In this document: positions 41,023-48,176 of the stretch, piece after piece
Layout: every line of letters begins with the position of its first letter
Position numbering within the stretch: the first letter of the stretch is position 1
Assembly (NCBI RefSeq): GCF_008710745.1
Contig: NZ_VYSA01000001.1
Location: 992,001 to 1,056,000 of the forward strand
DNA from: Microbacterium rhizomatis
GTDB taxonomy: Bacteria; Actinomycetota; Actinomycetes; Actinomycetales; Microbacteriaceae
Direction of reading: 5' to 3'
Length of the DNA stretch: 64,000 bases
Notes under the pieces: generated by a model
Database searches by the model: none
The model's input: only the letters and a program-made list of their open reading frames with translations
What the model was told of the DNA's origin: nothing
Translations under genes and position numbers: made by a program

Positions 41023-41049
41023 CGTCCCGCTCGTCGAACGAGCGGGACG
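41023..41049 (-). terminator. Terminator after tyrS
   Basis: 12-bp perfect hairpin, arms 41023-41034 and 41038-41049 (CGTCCCGCTCGT with its complement), three-base loop. It lies between the tyrS stop and the DUF4184 start on the minus strand; there is no U-run. Confidence 0.65.
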
Positions 41050-41078
41050 ATGTGGGCGATCCGCGTCACTCCGCGTGC

Positions 41079-42434
41079 TCATCTGCCGGTTCCGCCCGGC
41101 GCTTCGACATCTCCCAGCGCGGGTACGACGAAGACGCCCGCGAGGGTCTTCTTGCCGCGCCGAAGCACCGACACGCCCCCGGGAAGCGCACCGTCGATGA
41201 CCGCCGCATCGTCCGTGACCCTCGCACCGTCGAGGGTCACACCGCCCTGCGCGATCGCGCGCCGCCCTTCGCCGAGACTCGACACGAGTCCGGTGTCGAC
41301 GAGCGCCTGGACGACGGGCGTACCGGGCGGCAGGTCGGCATGGGGCAGCTCGCGCAGTGCCGTCGCCAGGGTGTCGGCATCGAGGGCGGTGAGGTCGCCC
41401 TGGCCGAACAGCGCGTCGGATGCCGCGATCGCCGCATCCGCGGCATCCGCCCCGTGCACGAAGCTCGTCACCAGACGGGCGACCGTCCTCTGGCCGATGC
41501 GCCGGAAGGGGGCGGCCTCGTGCTCGGCCACGACCGCTTCGATCTCGGCTCGGGTGAGGAATGTGAAGACCTTGAGGCGATCGGCGACGTCGGCATCGTC
41601 GGTATTGAGCCAGAACTGGTACATCGCGTAGGGGCTCGTCAAGGCGGGGTCGAGCCAGATCGCGTTGCCCTCGCTCTTGCCGAACTTGCGACCGTCGCTG
41701 TTGGTGATGAGCGGGGTGCCGATCGCGTGGACGCTCGTTCCCTCGGCACGCTTGATCAGATCGACGCCGCTGGTGAGATTGCCCCACTGATCGCTGCCCC
41801 CGGTCTGCAGCACGCAGCCGTATTGGACGTACAGCTCGCGGAAGTCGAGGCCCTGCAGGATCTGGTAGCTGAACTCGGCGTAGCTGATCCCGTCCTCGGA
41901 GTTCAGGCGCGCGCTGACCGCATCCTTCTTGAGCATGGTGCCCACGCGGTAGTGCTTGCCGATATCGCGAAGGAACGTGATCGCGCTCATCGGCGCAGTC
42001 CAGTCGAGGTTGTTCACCAGTCTGGCCGCGTTCTCGCCGTCGAAATCGAGGAACCGCGCGACCTGGGTCTGGAGGTACCCGACCCACTCCTCCACGAGCG
42101 CGCTGTCGTTCAGCGTGCGTTCGGCGGTCGGCTTCGGGTCACCGATGAGGCCGGTCGACCCACCCACGAGCCCGAGCGGCCGGTGGCCTGCGAGCTGCAG
42201 TCGACGCATGAGCAGGAGCTGCACGAGGTTTCCGAGGTGCAGGCTCGGCGCCGTCGGATCGAATCCGCAGTAGTACGTGATCGGCGGCCCGGCGAGCAGA
42301 TCGCGAAGTGCCGCCTCATCGGTGGACACGTGTACGAGCCCGCGCCAGACGATCTCGTCCCACACGGATTCGAAAGTGGGATCGTTGGCGGGTTCACGCG
42401 GGGAATCGAAGTCGATCGCGACGGGGGCAGACAC
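41079..42434 (-). CDS. tyrS: Tyrosyl-tRNA synthetase
   Basis: 451-aa class I synthetase. The HIGH-like motif is in TAPSLHLGNLVQLLLMRR, the KMSKS-like motif in SDGRKFGKSEGNAIW, and the tyrosine-site region includes ITYYCGFDPT and QTGGSDQWGNL. The C-terminal S4-type anticodon-binding domain is present (EGRRAIAQGGVTLDGARV). The GTG at 42434 is seven bases after a TAGCCT box, so it is probably leaderless. Positional orthologue of Rv1689. Confidence 0.97.
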   Translation of the reverse strand: MSAPVAIDFDSPREPANDPTFESVWDEIVWRGLVHVSTDEAALRDLLAGPPITYYCGFDPTAPSLHLGNLVQLLLMRRLQLAGHRPLGLVGGSTGLIGDPKPTAERTLNDSALVEEWVGYLQTQVARFLDFDGENAARLVNNLDWTAPMSAITFLRDIGKHYRVGTMLKKDAVSARLNSEDGISYAEFSYQILQGLDFRELYVQYGCVLQTGGSDQWGNLTSGVDLIKRAEGTSVHAIGTPLITNSDGRKFGKSEGNAIWLDPALTSPYAMYQFWLNTDDADVADRLKVFTFLTRAEIEAVVAEHEAAPFRRIGQRTVARLVTSFVHGADAADAAIAASDALFGQGDLTALDADTLATALRELPHADLPPGTPVVQALVDTGLVSSLGEGRRAIAQGGVTLDGARVTDDAAVIDGALPGGVSVLRRGKKTLAGVFVVPALGDVEAPGGTGR

Positions 42435-42441
42435 GCGTTCC

Positions 42442-42447
42442 AGGCTA
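42442..42447 (-). promoter_or_regulatory. Leaderless -10 box of tyrS
   Basis: TAGCCT seven bases before the GTG at 42434 on the minus strand. Confidence 0.55.
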
Positions 42448-42487
42448 TCAGCGGGGCGATGACCGACCCCGATGACAGACTTGCGGG

Positions 42488-43114
42488 ATGGTTCTCTCCC
42501 CCGAGGCGATCCTCGTCCTGATCCTGTCGATCTTCCTCTTCCTCGTGCTCTCGGTCACGCTCACTCTGGTGATCGTGAGCAAGCGGTCACCGACCGATCC
42601 CGTGCTGATCGTCGCCGCGAGCCTCGTCGTCCTGGCCCTGCTCGTCGTGGCGGTCTCGCCGCTGAAGGTACCGATCGTCGTCGGGATGGTGCTGGCCATG
42701 CTCGGCACCGCGGTCGCCGCACTCGGCGGCGACCCGATCACCCGCCGCATCCTGGCCTTCGCCACGCACGGGAACGTGCGCGACGGCGAGAGCGGCGGCA
42801 TCCTGCTGCGAGCGCCATCCCCTGCGGCGGATGCGGTGGACGCGGTGGATCCGGCCATCGGGGCTTCGTCGGGCGACGTTCGCGAAGTGATGCGCGGAGG
42901 CACCACGATCGGGTACTTGGAGCGCATCGCGGTGGTCGTGGCGATCATCGCCGGCTTTCCCGAAGCGCTGGCTGTCGTGGTGGCGGTGAAGGGCGTCGGA
43001 CGGTTCTCAGAACTGGTCGCGCCCGAATCCAGGGAGCGATTCATCATCGGCACGATGTCGAGCCTGCTCTGGGCATGCCTCGTGGGAGCGCTCGTACGGC
43101 TCTCTATCTGGTGA
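42488..43114 (+). CDS. Membrane protein paired with SatD gene
   Basis: 208-aa protein with about five membrane helices (AILVLILSIFLFLVLSVTLTLVIV; VLIVAASLVVLALLVVAV; VPIVVGMVLAMLGTAVAALGG; IAVVVAIIAGFPEALAVVVAV; IGTMSSLLWACLVGALV). Residues ~83-140 form a polar loop. The -VKGVGRFSEL- segment near residue 165 precedes the last helix. Not recognised as a named family. It converges on the SatD-family gene (30 bases between stops); in several actinobacteria such membrane proteins accompany satD, which suggests a shared role. The ATG at 42488 has a weak -10-like CAGACT six bases upstream. Confidence 0.75.
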   Translation: MVLSPEAILVLILSIFLFLVLSVTLTLVIVSKRSPTDPVLIVAASLVVLALLVVAVSPLKVPIVVGMVLAMLGTAVAALGGDPITRRILAFATHGNVRDGESGGILLRAPSPAADAVDAVDPAIGASSGDVREVMRGGTTIGYLERIAVVVAIIAGFPEALAVVVAVKGVGRFSELVAPESRERFIIGTMSSLLWACLVGALVRLSIW

Positions 43115-43144
43115 GTCGCGGCGCGTGACCGCATGCGGGTCGGG

Positions 43145-43789
43145 TCAATCGCGGTGGGGCTGAAGAAGGGCGAACCCTGCGATCACGGCCGCTGCGCCGG
43201 CGCTCGCGAGCGCTTGCGAGACCGCCGGCTGCGTGATGCCCTCGACCTCAGCCAGATGTGCCTGCGTCTCTCCCAGGCATCGCCCGTACGCGATCCGGCG
43301 CGTGCGCTCGTTCATCGACACGACGAGCTGATCCCGCGCGAGCAGGTAGGCGTTGGCCAGCGCGACCGCGGCGTGGGTCGCCGCATCCTCCTCCGCTGCC
43401 GCGACCACCCGGATACGGGCGGTCTGGACCGCGCGACGCTGCAGTTCGTGAACCGTGTCGATCGCGGTGCGCGCCGCCCACCACGCAGGGCCGTCATGCA
43501 GGTCACCACTGGCGGAAGGCACGGTTCCCACGGCTCCGACCCCGACGCCGAACCGGCACTCCACCCCGTCAGGCAGCGCGAGCTGCAGCAGGAGAAGAGA
43601 CGCGAGAGCGGACTCGAGCGTCGGAAACTCGCCCTGCTGCTCGTCGCCGACGGTCGGGCGGAGCGCGCGCAGGCTCACCGGGTAGTCGTGCTCGACTCGG
43701 GCTATCGTGTCGTCGAGCAGCCGCTGGGCGCTGTCTCGATCAGCGAGCTGCCGCGAACCGACGATGTCGGCTGTCACTGCTACGGTCAC
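43145..43789 (-). CDS. SatD-family protein
   Basis: 214-aa SatD-family protein. N-terminal signature MTVAVTADIVGSRQLADRDSAQRLL; the following domain includes RALRPTVGDEQQGEF and CRFGVGVGAVG, typical of this family. A C-terminal helix-turn-helix-like stretch (GITQPAVSQALASAGAAAV) suggests that it binds DNA. The family is named after a Streptococcus acid-tolerance operon; its biochemical role is unsettled. The promoter lies in an AT-rich, repeat-containing segment, unusual for this genome. It is a divergent neighbour of nothing; pstB ends 77 bases upstream. Confidence 0.85.
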   Translation of the reverse strand: MTVAVTADIVGSRQLADRDSAQRLLDDTIARVEHDYPVSLRALRPTVGDEQQGEFPTLESALASLLLLQLALPDGVECRFGVGVGAVGTVPSASGDLHDGPAWWAARTAIDTVHELQRRAVQTARIRVVAAAEEDAATHAAVALANAYLLARDQLVVSMNERTRRIAYGRCLGETQAHLAEVEGITQPAVSQALASAGAAAVIAGFALLQPHRD

Positions 43790-43792
43790 GGG

Positions 43793-43850
43793 ATAAGTCT
43801 ATGGCTTATTTTCTTGGTTTATAAGCTTTCGGGTTATCTTCGTGAATAAG
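43793..43850. promoter_or_regulatory. AT-rich promoter with four ATAAG/CTTAT motifs upstream of satD
   Basis: Four motif copies: ATAAG at 43793, CTTAT at 43805, ATAAGC at 43821 and AATAAG at 43845. The first two form an inverted repeat ATAAG-N7-CTTAT, which overlaps the -10 box; the second and third form GCTTAT-N11-ATAAGC. Likely operator for autoregulation. Confidence 0.55.
43796..43801 (-). promoter_or_regulatory. Leaderless -10 box of satD
   Basis: TAGACT six bases before the GTG at 43789, inside the first ATAAG-N7-CTTAT repeat. Confidence 0.5.
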
Positions 43851-43866
43851 AAGCTGCGACGACGAG

Positions 43867-45069
43867 TCATCCGAATCGCCCGTTGACGTAGTCGAAGGTG
43901 CGGGGATCGATCGGATCGGCGAACATGGCGTCGGTGTCGCCGTGCTCCACGATATGCCCGGGCTGGCCTTGCGAAGCGAGGAAGAACGCACACTGCTGCG
44001 ACACACGCTGCGCCTGCTGCATGTTGTGCGTGACGATGACGATCGTGACCTCCTGCGCGAGCTCGAGCATCGTCTCTTCGATCACGCGCGTCGAGGTCGG
44101 ATCGAGTGCGGAGCAGGGCTCGTCCATGAGCAGGATGCGGGGCTTGACCGCAAGGGAACGCGCAATGCACAACCGCTGCTGCTGTCCGCCCGACAGACCT
44201 CCGCCCGGAGCTCGGAGACGATCCTTCACCTCGTTCCACAAGCCGCCCTTCTGCAGGCACGACTCCACGAGGTAGTCCTTCTCGGAACGGCTGGCCCGGA
44301 TGCCGGCGAGCTTGAGTCCTGCGACGACGTTGTCGTAGATCGACATCGCGGGGAACGGATTGGGCTTCTGGAACACCATCCCGATCTTCTTGCGCGCATC
44401 CACGAGCCGGTGCCCGGCGTCGTAGATGTCGTCGTCGTCGAGCAGCACCTCCCCCGCCAGCGAAGCGGAAGGAACGAGCTCGTGCATGCGATTGAGGATG
44501 CGCAGGAAGGTCGACTTGCCGCAACCCGACGGCCCGATGAGGGCTGTGACCCGGCCGGCCGGCATCGTGAGCGAGACGTCACGCAGCACCTGATGATCAC
44601 CGAACCAGGCCGAGATCGAGCGGGCTTCGAGCTGCGACTGGGCGGACCTGGCGGCGAGCTGCGCCTCCGCCGCCGCGAGGCGATCCGCCGTCGCGGAGGC
44701 CCCGCCCAGCAGTGACACCGACGAAGCGCGAACCGTCGCGGCGGGCACGGTGTATCCCGCGCTCGATGTCAGGCCGGCCGCCGGTGCGGTGTGTGCGCGC
44801 CCGAGGAACCTCGGCTTCCTCTCGCGCTGGTCGCGGCGGTTCACCGCGGGAACGGACGCTTCTGGCGCCGCCCCCGCCGGGGGTCCGGATTCCATGTCGG
44901 GGGATGACGGTATGAATGCGGGATCGTGGACGTCGGTCGTCGACACCGACTCGAATGCGATGCGCTCCACCATCGCGCGCTCGTCCATAGACACGACGTC
45001 GGTCATGTACGGATCGGCTTCGGATGCCGCCGATGGATTCAGCGCGTCGGTCTCGGGTTCTACAGCCAT
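43867..45069 (-). CDS. pstB: PstB-type ABC ATPase with ~147-residue N-terminal extension
   Basis: 400-aa protein. Residues ~147-400 are a complete PstB ATPase: Walker A ALIGPSGCGKSTFLRILNRM, Q-loop VFQKPNPFPAMSIYDN, signature LSGGQQQRLCIARSLA, Walker B ILLMDEPCSALDPTSTR, switch His in VTHNMQQAQR. PstB proteins are normally about 250-260 aa; the first 146 residues have no counterpart. They are acidic at the start (MAVEPETDALNPSAASEADP), have a PxSPDMESGPP stretch, a basic patch (NRRDQRERKPRFLGR, ~78-91) and a helical linker (TADRLAAAEAQLAARSAQSQ, ~128-147). Last gene of the cluster, 13 bases after the sortase-like gene, and separated from the pstC/A genes by six others. Confidence 0.93.
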   Translation of the reverse strand: MAVEPETDALNPSAASEADPYMTDVVSMDERAMVERIAFESVSTTDVHDPAFIPSSPDMESGPPAGAAPEASVPAVNRRDQRERKPRFLGRAHTAPAAGLTSSAGYTVPAATVRASSVSLLGGASATADRLAAAEAQLAARSAQSQLEARSISAWFGDHQVLRDVSLTMPAGRVTALIGPSGCGKSTFLRILNRMHELVPSASLAGEVLLDDDDIYDAGHRLVDARKKIGMVFQKPNPFPAMSIYDNVVAGLKLAGIRASRSEKDYLVESCLQKGGLWNEVKDRLRAPGGGLSGGQQQRLCIARSLAVKPRILLMDEPCSALDPTSTRVIEETMLELAQEVTIVIVTHNMQQAQRVSQQCAFFLASQGQPGHIVEHGDTDAMFADPIDPRTFDYVNGRFG

Positions 45070-45082
45070 GTCGCAGCTCCGG

Positions 45083-46084
45083 TCACAGAAGGTTCGGCAG
45101 AAGTCGGGTCAGCTGGTCGGCCGCGAAGAGGCTGGCCAGCAGGAGAACGGGCACGAAGACGATCCATGTCTTCTGAGCTCCGACGCGTCGGAAGGCCCAC
45201 ACGGCGCCGATCTCGGCGATGACCAGGAACTGGAGGGCGAACACGAGCGCCCAGACGGTCGTGAGGTCGGTGGCCATGGGCTTGTCCGAGGGCGGAAGGG
45301 TGACGGGCGTCGTCTGGCGCGCACCCGCCGGCTGGGCGGTGCCCACGAGCGTGGCATCGACGTAGGCGACGCCGACCGGGACGAACGGCGCGCCCCGCGC
45401 GGTCATGAGGATGAGCCGGCTCTCGCCCTTCACCGGTGCCGGCGGCGTGGGGTCGCCGGCGTACCGCAGTCCCATGACCTCGAACGTGCTCGCCCCTTGT
45501 CCGGTGCGCACTTCGAACTGATCGCCGGGCTGCAGCGACTGCAGGCGCGCGAACGGACCGCCGAACGCCGCCGCGCGACCCATGACGACGCTCACTCCGA
45601 CCTGACCGGGGAGCACCGTGTCGCGCCGATGGCCGGGGCCGGCGTTCAGCACGCCCGAGGATGTGCCCTCCGAGACGACCTCCTTCACTCCGAGCTGCGG
45701 GATCGTCAGCACGGCGACGGGGGCCCCGTCCGGCAGCAGGACATCGTCGAAGTCGCCCTCGCTCACCGGCGCCGTTCCGGCAGCGAGCTGAGCGCGGTAG
45801 CTGTTGGAGAGCTGCTGCTGCGCCGCGAAATGCTCGACATGACTGACGACGAGGAGGTGGAAGACGAACGCGAGCACGAGTGCCGCCACGAGGGCGAGGA
45901 CGCTGCGCACCAGGGCCTGCCCCGGGGACAGGGGTGCGTAGACCGGCAGCGGCCGCGGCATCCGTCGCGGGGGCTTCGGTGGTTTGCGCGACCGCGGAGG
46001 CCCTCCCCCCGCCGTTGCCGGACCTCCGGTCGTTGGGGCTGTCCTCGCGTCGGTGACGTCCATGCGGTCTTCGGTGATCGTCAC
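45083..46084 (-). CDS. Sortase-fold membrane protein lacking catalytic residues (pseudo-sortase)
   Basis: 333-aa protein. A Pro-rich cytoplasmic N-terminus (residues 20-55) is followed by a membrane helix (ALVRSVLALVAALVLAFVFHLLVV, ~58-80), a sortase domain (~118-252) and two more helices (~276-298, ~306-323). The class E/F-type scaffold is clear: APVAVLTIPQLGV, NAGPGHRRDTVLPGQVG, AAAFGGPFARLQSLQPGDQF and ESRLILMTARGAPF. But where active sortases have AGHR, the sequence reads MGRA (Arg170 in place of His), where they have TLTTC it reads ILMTA (Ala229 in place of Cys), and the C-terminal Arg is missing too. The whole protein has no cysteine. Thus it is probably non-catalytic, perhaps a scaffold. 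Start GTG overlaps the previous gene by four bases. Confidence 0.85.
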   Translation of the reverse strand: MTITEDRMDVTDARTAPTTGGPATAGGGPPRSRKPPKPPRRMPRPLPVYAPLSPGQALVRSVLALVAALVLAFVFHLLVVSHVEHFAAQQQLSNSYRAQLAAGTAPVSEGDFDDVLLPDGAPVAVLTIPQLGVKEVVSEGTSSGVLNAGPGHRRDTVLPGQVGVSVVMGRAAAFGGPFARLQSLQPGDQFEVRTGQGASTFEVMGLRYAGDPTPPAPVKGESRLILMTARGAPFVPVGVAYVDATLVGTAQPAGARQTTPVTLPPSDKPMATDLTTVWALVFALQFLVIAEIGAVWAFRRVGAQKTWIVFVPVLLLASLFAADQLTRLLPNLL

Positions 46085-46869
46085 GCGGCATCCATCATCG
46101 CGGGGACGAAGACCACTCGTCGCAGCACGCGGACGACGAGGAAGCCGATAGCCATGATGGCCAATGCCCCGACGATCAGCCACGGGAAGAAGAGCACCGT
46201 CGCGTCTCGCGTCACGGGCGCGAGCGCCGTCCCGTCGACCGTCTCGGGCGGTGTCAGGGTCACGTGCGCGTCGAGCACGGTCCACTGTCCGGCGTGGTGC
46301 AGCTGCGTCGTCACGACCCTCGTCTCGCCGGGCTGAAGCCCCGTGATCGCGACGGCGTCGACGGTGTCGATGCGGTTCGTGAACAGCTGGCTGTTCATCC
46401 AGAAGCTCGCCGTCGCATCGATCGTGCTCTTGGACGCGTTGCGCACCGTGAACCACAGTGTCACGTCGCCTTCGAGAGGGCTCGGGGAGAGCGCGGCGGC
46501 AGAGTTGAGGCCACCGATGTACAGCATCCCCGCGACGCTCACCTCCCCTGCCGGGGTCGTGCCCGTCGCTCCGGCACCCCCGCCACCGGTGCCCGAACCC
46601 CCGGCGCCCGAGCTGCTTCCCGTTCCTCTGGTCGCCCCGGTCGAGCTCGCACCGTTTCCCGCCGCTCCCACCGGTTTGCTGGCCGAGGGGGTGGGGGTCG
46701 GCGTCGTCGGGGAGCCATCGGTGATCACCACCGAGAGGTTGCCCCCGCCTTCATCGGGTGGCGGATCGGCCGCCTGAGCGCCGACCGACGCGAGAGACGA
46801 GAGGACCGCGGCCGCAAGGAGCGCTCCGAGCAATACCCCACGGCGCAGGGCACGCCGCGGAGCCGTCAT
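46081..46869 (-). CDS. Anchored surface protein, C-terminal DUF916-half paralogue
   Basis: 262-aa exported protein. Signal peptide (residues ~8-34, ending VGAQAAD), a low-complexity Thr/Pro then Gly/Ser/Ala linker (~52-108), a beta domain (~110-222) and a C-terminal membrane helix (PWLIVGALAIMAIGFLVV, ~229-246) with a basic stop. The beta domain resembles the C-terminal half of the DUF916 protein encoded just before it: both have an N-terminal 'V...TVxN' strand, 'GQW..LD' and end with PVTRD then a PWL membrane helix (PVTRD at 218-222 here, 300-304 there). So it looks like a duplicate of that half, the peptidoglycan/host-binding DUF3324-like region, with a new linker. Overlaps its neighbours by four bases on each side. 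Confidence 0.8.
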   Translation of the reverse strand: MTAPRRALRRGVLLGALLAAAVLSSLASVGAQAADPPPDEGGGNLSVVITDGSPTTPTPTPSASKPVGAAGNGASSTGATRGTGSSSGAGGSGTGGGGAGATGTTPAGEVSVAGMLYIGGLNSAAALSPSPLEGDVTLWFTVRNASKSTIDATASFWMNSQLFTNRIDTVDAVAITGLQPGETRVVTTQLHHAGQWTVLDAHVTLTPPETVDGTALAPVTRDATVLFFPWLIVGALAIMAIGFLVVRVLRRVVFVPAMMDAA

Positions 46870-47978
46870 GAGTCGTCTGCCTTTCCGGCAGCACTGCCCA
46901 CCGTCACCTTCTCGAGAGCGGCGGCGGCAGCCTGCTGCTCGGTGTATGCGATCCACTCGCGGGCCCGTGCCTCATCATGCTTGCGGCGCCATCGGAAGAA
47001 GACCACCAGCGCGACGATGATCAAGATGAGGATCAGAACAAGCCACGGAACGGCGATCAGGATCGAGTCCCGCGTCACCGGCGACACGTTCAGCAACTGG
47101 GCAGCATCGGGAGAATCGACGAAGGGCTGCATCGTGATGCCCGGATCCAGGTAGACCCATTGCCCGACACCCGAGAGCTCGAACGTGTAGGTCGCCGAGT
47201 TGCCGGGGAGCAGGATCGGGATGCTGCCGCCCTGCGGTTCTGTGGCAGGGATACCGAACCACGTGTTCGCCGCCATCGTGAGGTTGGCCGCCAGGGCGAC
47301 GTTGCCGGGATTGTCGACCGTGTACAGGATCTTCACCGAGCCGCCGAACGGGTTCCACCAGTCGCCCGCATACGCGACGTCGAAGCTGGAGATGTTGAGC
47401 CTCGGCTGCAGTTCGCCCGAGACCCGCGCATAGATCGGGGTCGCGACGCGCCGATCGAGACTGACCTGCTGGCCTTGTTCGAGCACCGATGCGACGAGCC
47501 CTCCCGCGTGGTCGCCGGGAGTGGCATCGGCGGGGAGCTGCATCGTGAAGGTGATGAGCCGCACCTCTTGGGGGTCGAGCGCGAACTGGAGGCGGTCGCT
47601 GCCGTCGTCGAATCGCACCCACGCCCCGAGTTGCGTGGGCTTCTCCGCCGTGGCGAGGAGTGAGAACGCCCCGTCCCCTCCGTTGTAGGCGTCGGTGGCG
47701 TAGACCGTGAAGTCTTGGCGCTGAGTGCCGGTGTTGCCCACGAGCACCTGATCGGTGATGCTCTGCCCCGGGTCGGCAGTGTAGGTCAAGCGCGTCCGAC
47801 CATCCGGGCGGCCGTCGGCACCGGCGGGGCGCGTCGCGACCCCGACGGTGCCGGGATCGTCGGCCGCGGCGGCGGGGCTCACAGGCAGGACGCTGCCCGA
47901 CAGGACTGCGAGAGCGAGAGCGAGCGCACCCCAGGCGAAGAGGGCGCGACCGCCCCGTCGGGTCATCAAGGAAGGCAC
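46866..47978 (-). CDS. DUF916 (WxL-interacting) surface protein, membrane-anchored
   Basis: 370-aa exported protein. Signal peptide ~10-39 (ALFAWGALALALAVLSGSVL...AAAADDPG); residues ~45-165 are the DUF916 beta-sandwich (WxL-protein peptidoglycan-binding domain), with GNTGTQRQDFTVYATDAY and the conserved PGDHAGGLVASV; residues ~190-303 are a second sandwich of DUF3324 type (LNISSFDVAYAGDWWNPFGG, TVDNPGNVALAANL); then PVTRD and a membrane helix (~304-329) and a charged cytoplasmic tail. In Firmicutes such proteins (WpbD-like) bind WxL proteins and cell wall. GTG at 47978 is chosen because GGAGA lies upstream; the ATG twelve bases later is a weaker option. Confidence 0.88.
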   Translation of the reverse strand: MPSLMTRRGGRALFAWGALALALAVLSGSVLPVSPAAAADDPGTVGVATRPAGADGRPDGRTRLTYTADPGQSITDQVLVGNTGTQRQDFTVYATDAYNGGDGAFSLLATAEKPTQLGAWVRFDDGSDRLQFALDPQEVRLITFTMQLPADATPGDHAGGLVASVLEQGQQVSLDRRVATPIYARVSGELQPRLNISSFDVAYAGDWWNPFGGSVKILYTVDNPGNVALAANLTMAANTWFGIPATEPQGGSIPILLPGNSATYTFELSGVGQWVYLDPGITMQPFVDSPDAAQLLNVSPVTRDSILIAVPWLVLILILIIVALVVFFRWRRKHDEARAREWIAYTEQQAAAAALEKVTVGSAAGKADDS

Positions 47979-48020
47979 GATACATCTCCGCAGATCTGAA
48001 CGACGTAGGTCGGTCGTAAG

Positions 48021-48027
48021 GGTGAAC
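48021..48027 (-). promoter_or_regulatory. GTTCACC half-site upstream of the DUF916 gene
   Basis: On the minus strand GTTCACC lies 43 bases upstream of the GTG at 47978, preceded by CTT. The same 7-mer and orientation occurs in front of pstC (57761-57767). Phosphate regulators of actinobacteria bind GTTCACC-type direct repeats, so a PHO-box half-site is possible. Weak evidence: no perfect second repeat. Confidence 0.3.
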
Positions 48028-48109
48028 AAGGAGTGATCGGGATGACTCCGAGAGGTGTCCATCCCCACCCCCGCCCGCGCGCCCGATGCACGCGGACGGC
48101 CGAAAACGC

Positions 48110-48143
48110 TGTGTGGGGAGGCCGCGGACGGCCTCCCCACACA
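48110..48143 (-). terminator. Terminator after the WxL gene
   Basis: 15-bp perfect hairpin, arms 48110-48124 (TGTGTGGGGAGGCCG) and 48129-48143, loop of four, followed on the minus strand by GCGTTTTC. It lies 33 bases past the WxL stop, so the cluster is split: highly made surface proteins upstream, DUF916 to pstB downstream. Confidence 0.85.
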
Positions 48144-48176
48144 GGTCAGAGGGTTCCTACGAGCGGAACCTCACGC

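Noticed and set aside
45083-46084. Active class E sortase and sorting of LPxTG-like proteins
   Set aside because: Catalytic residues are missing and none of the surface proteins ends in a sorting signal; they carry ordinary membrane helices or no anchor.
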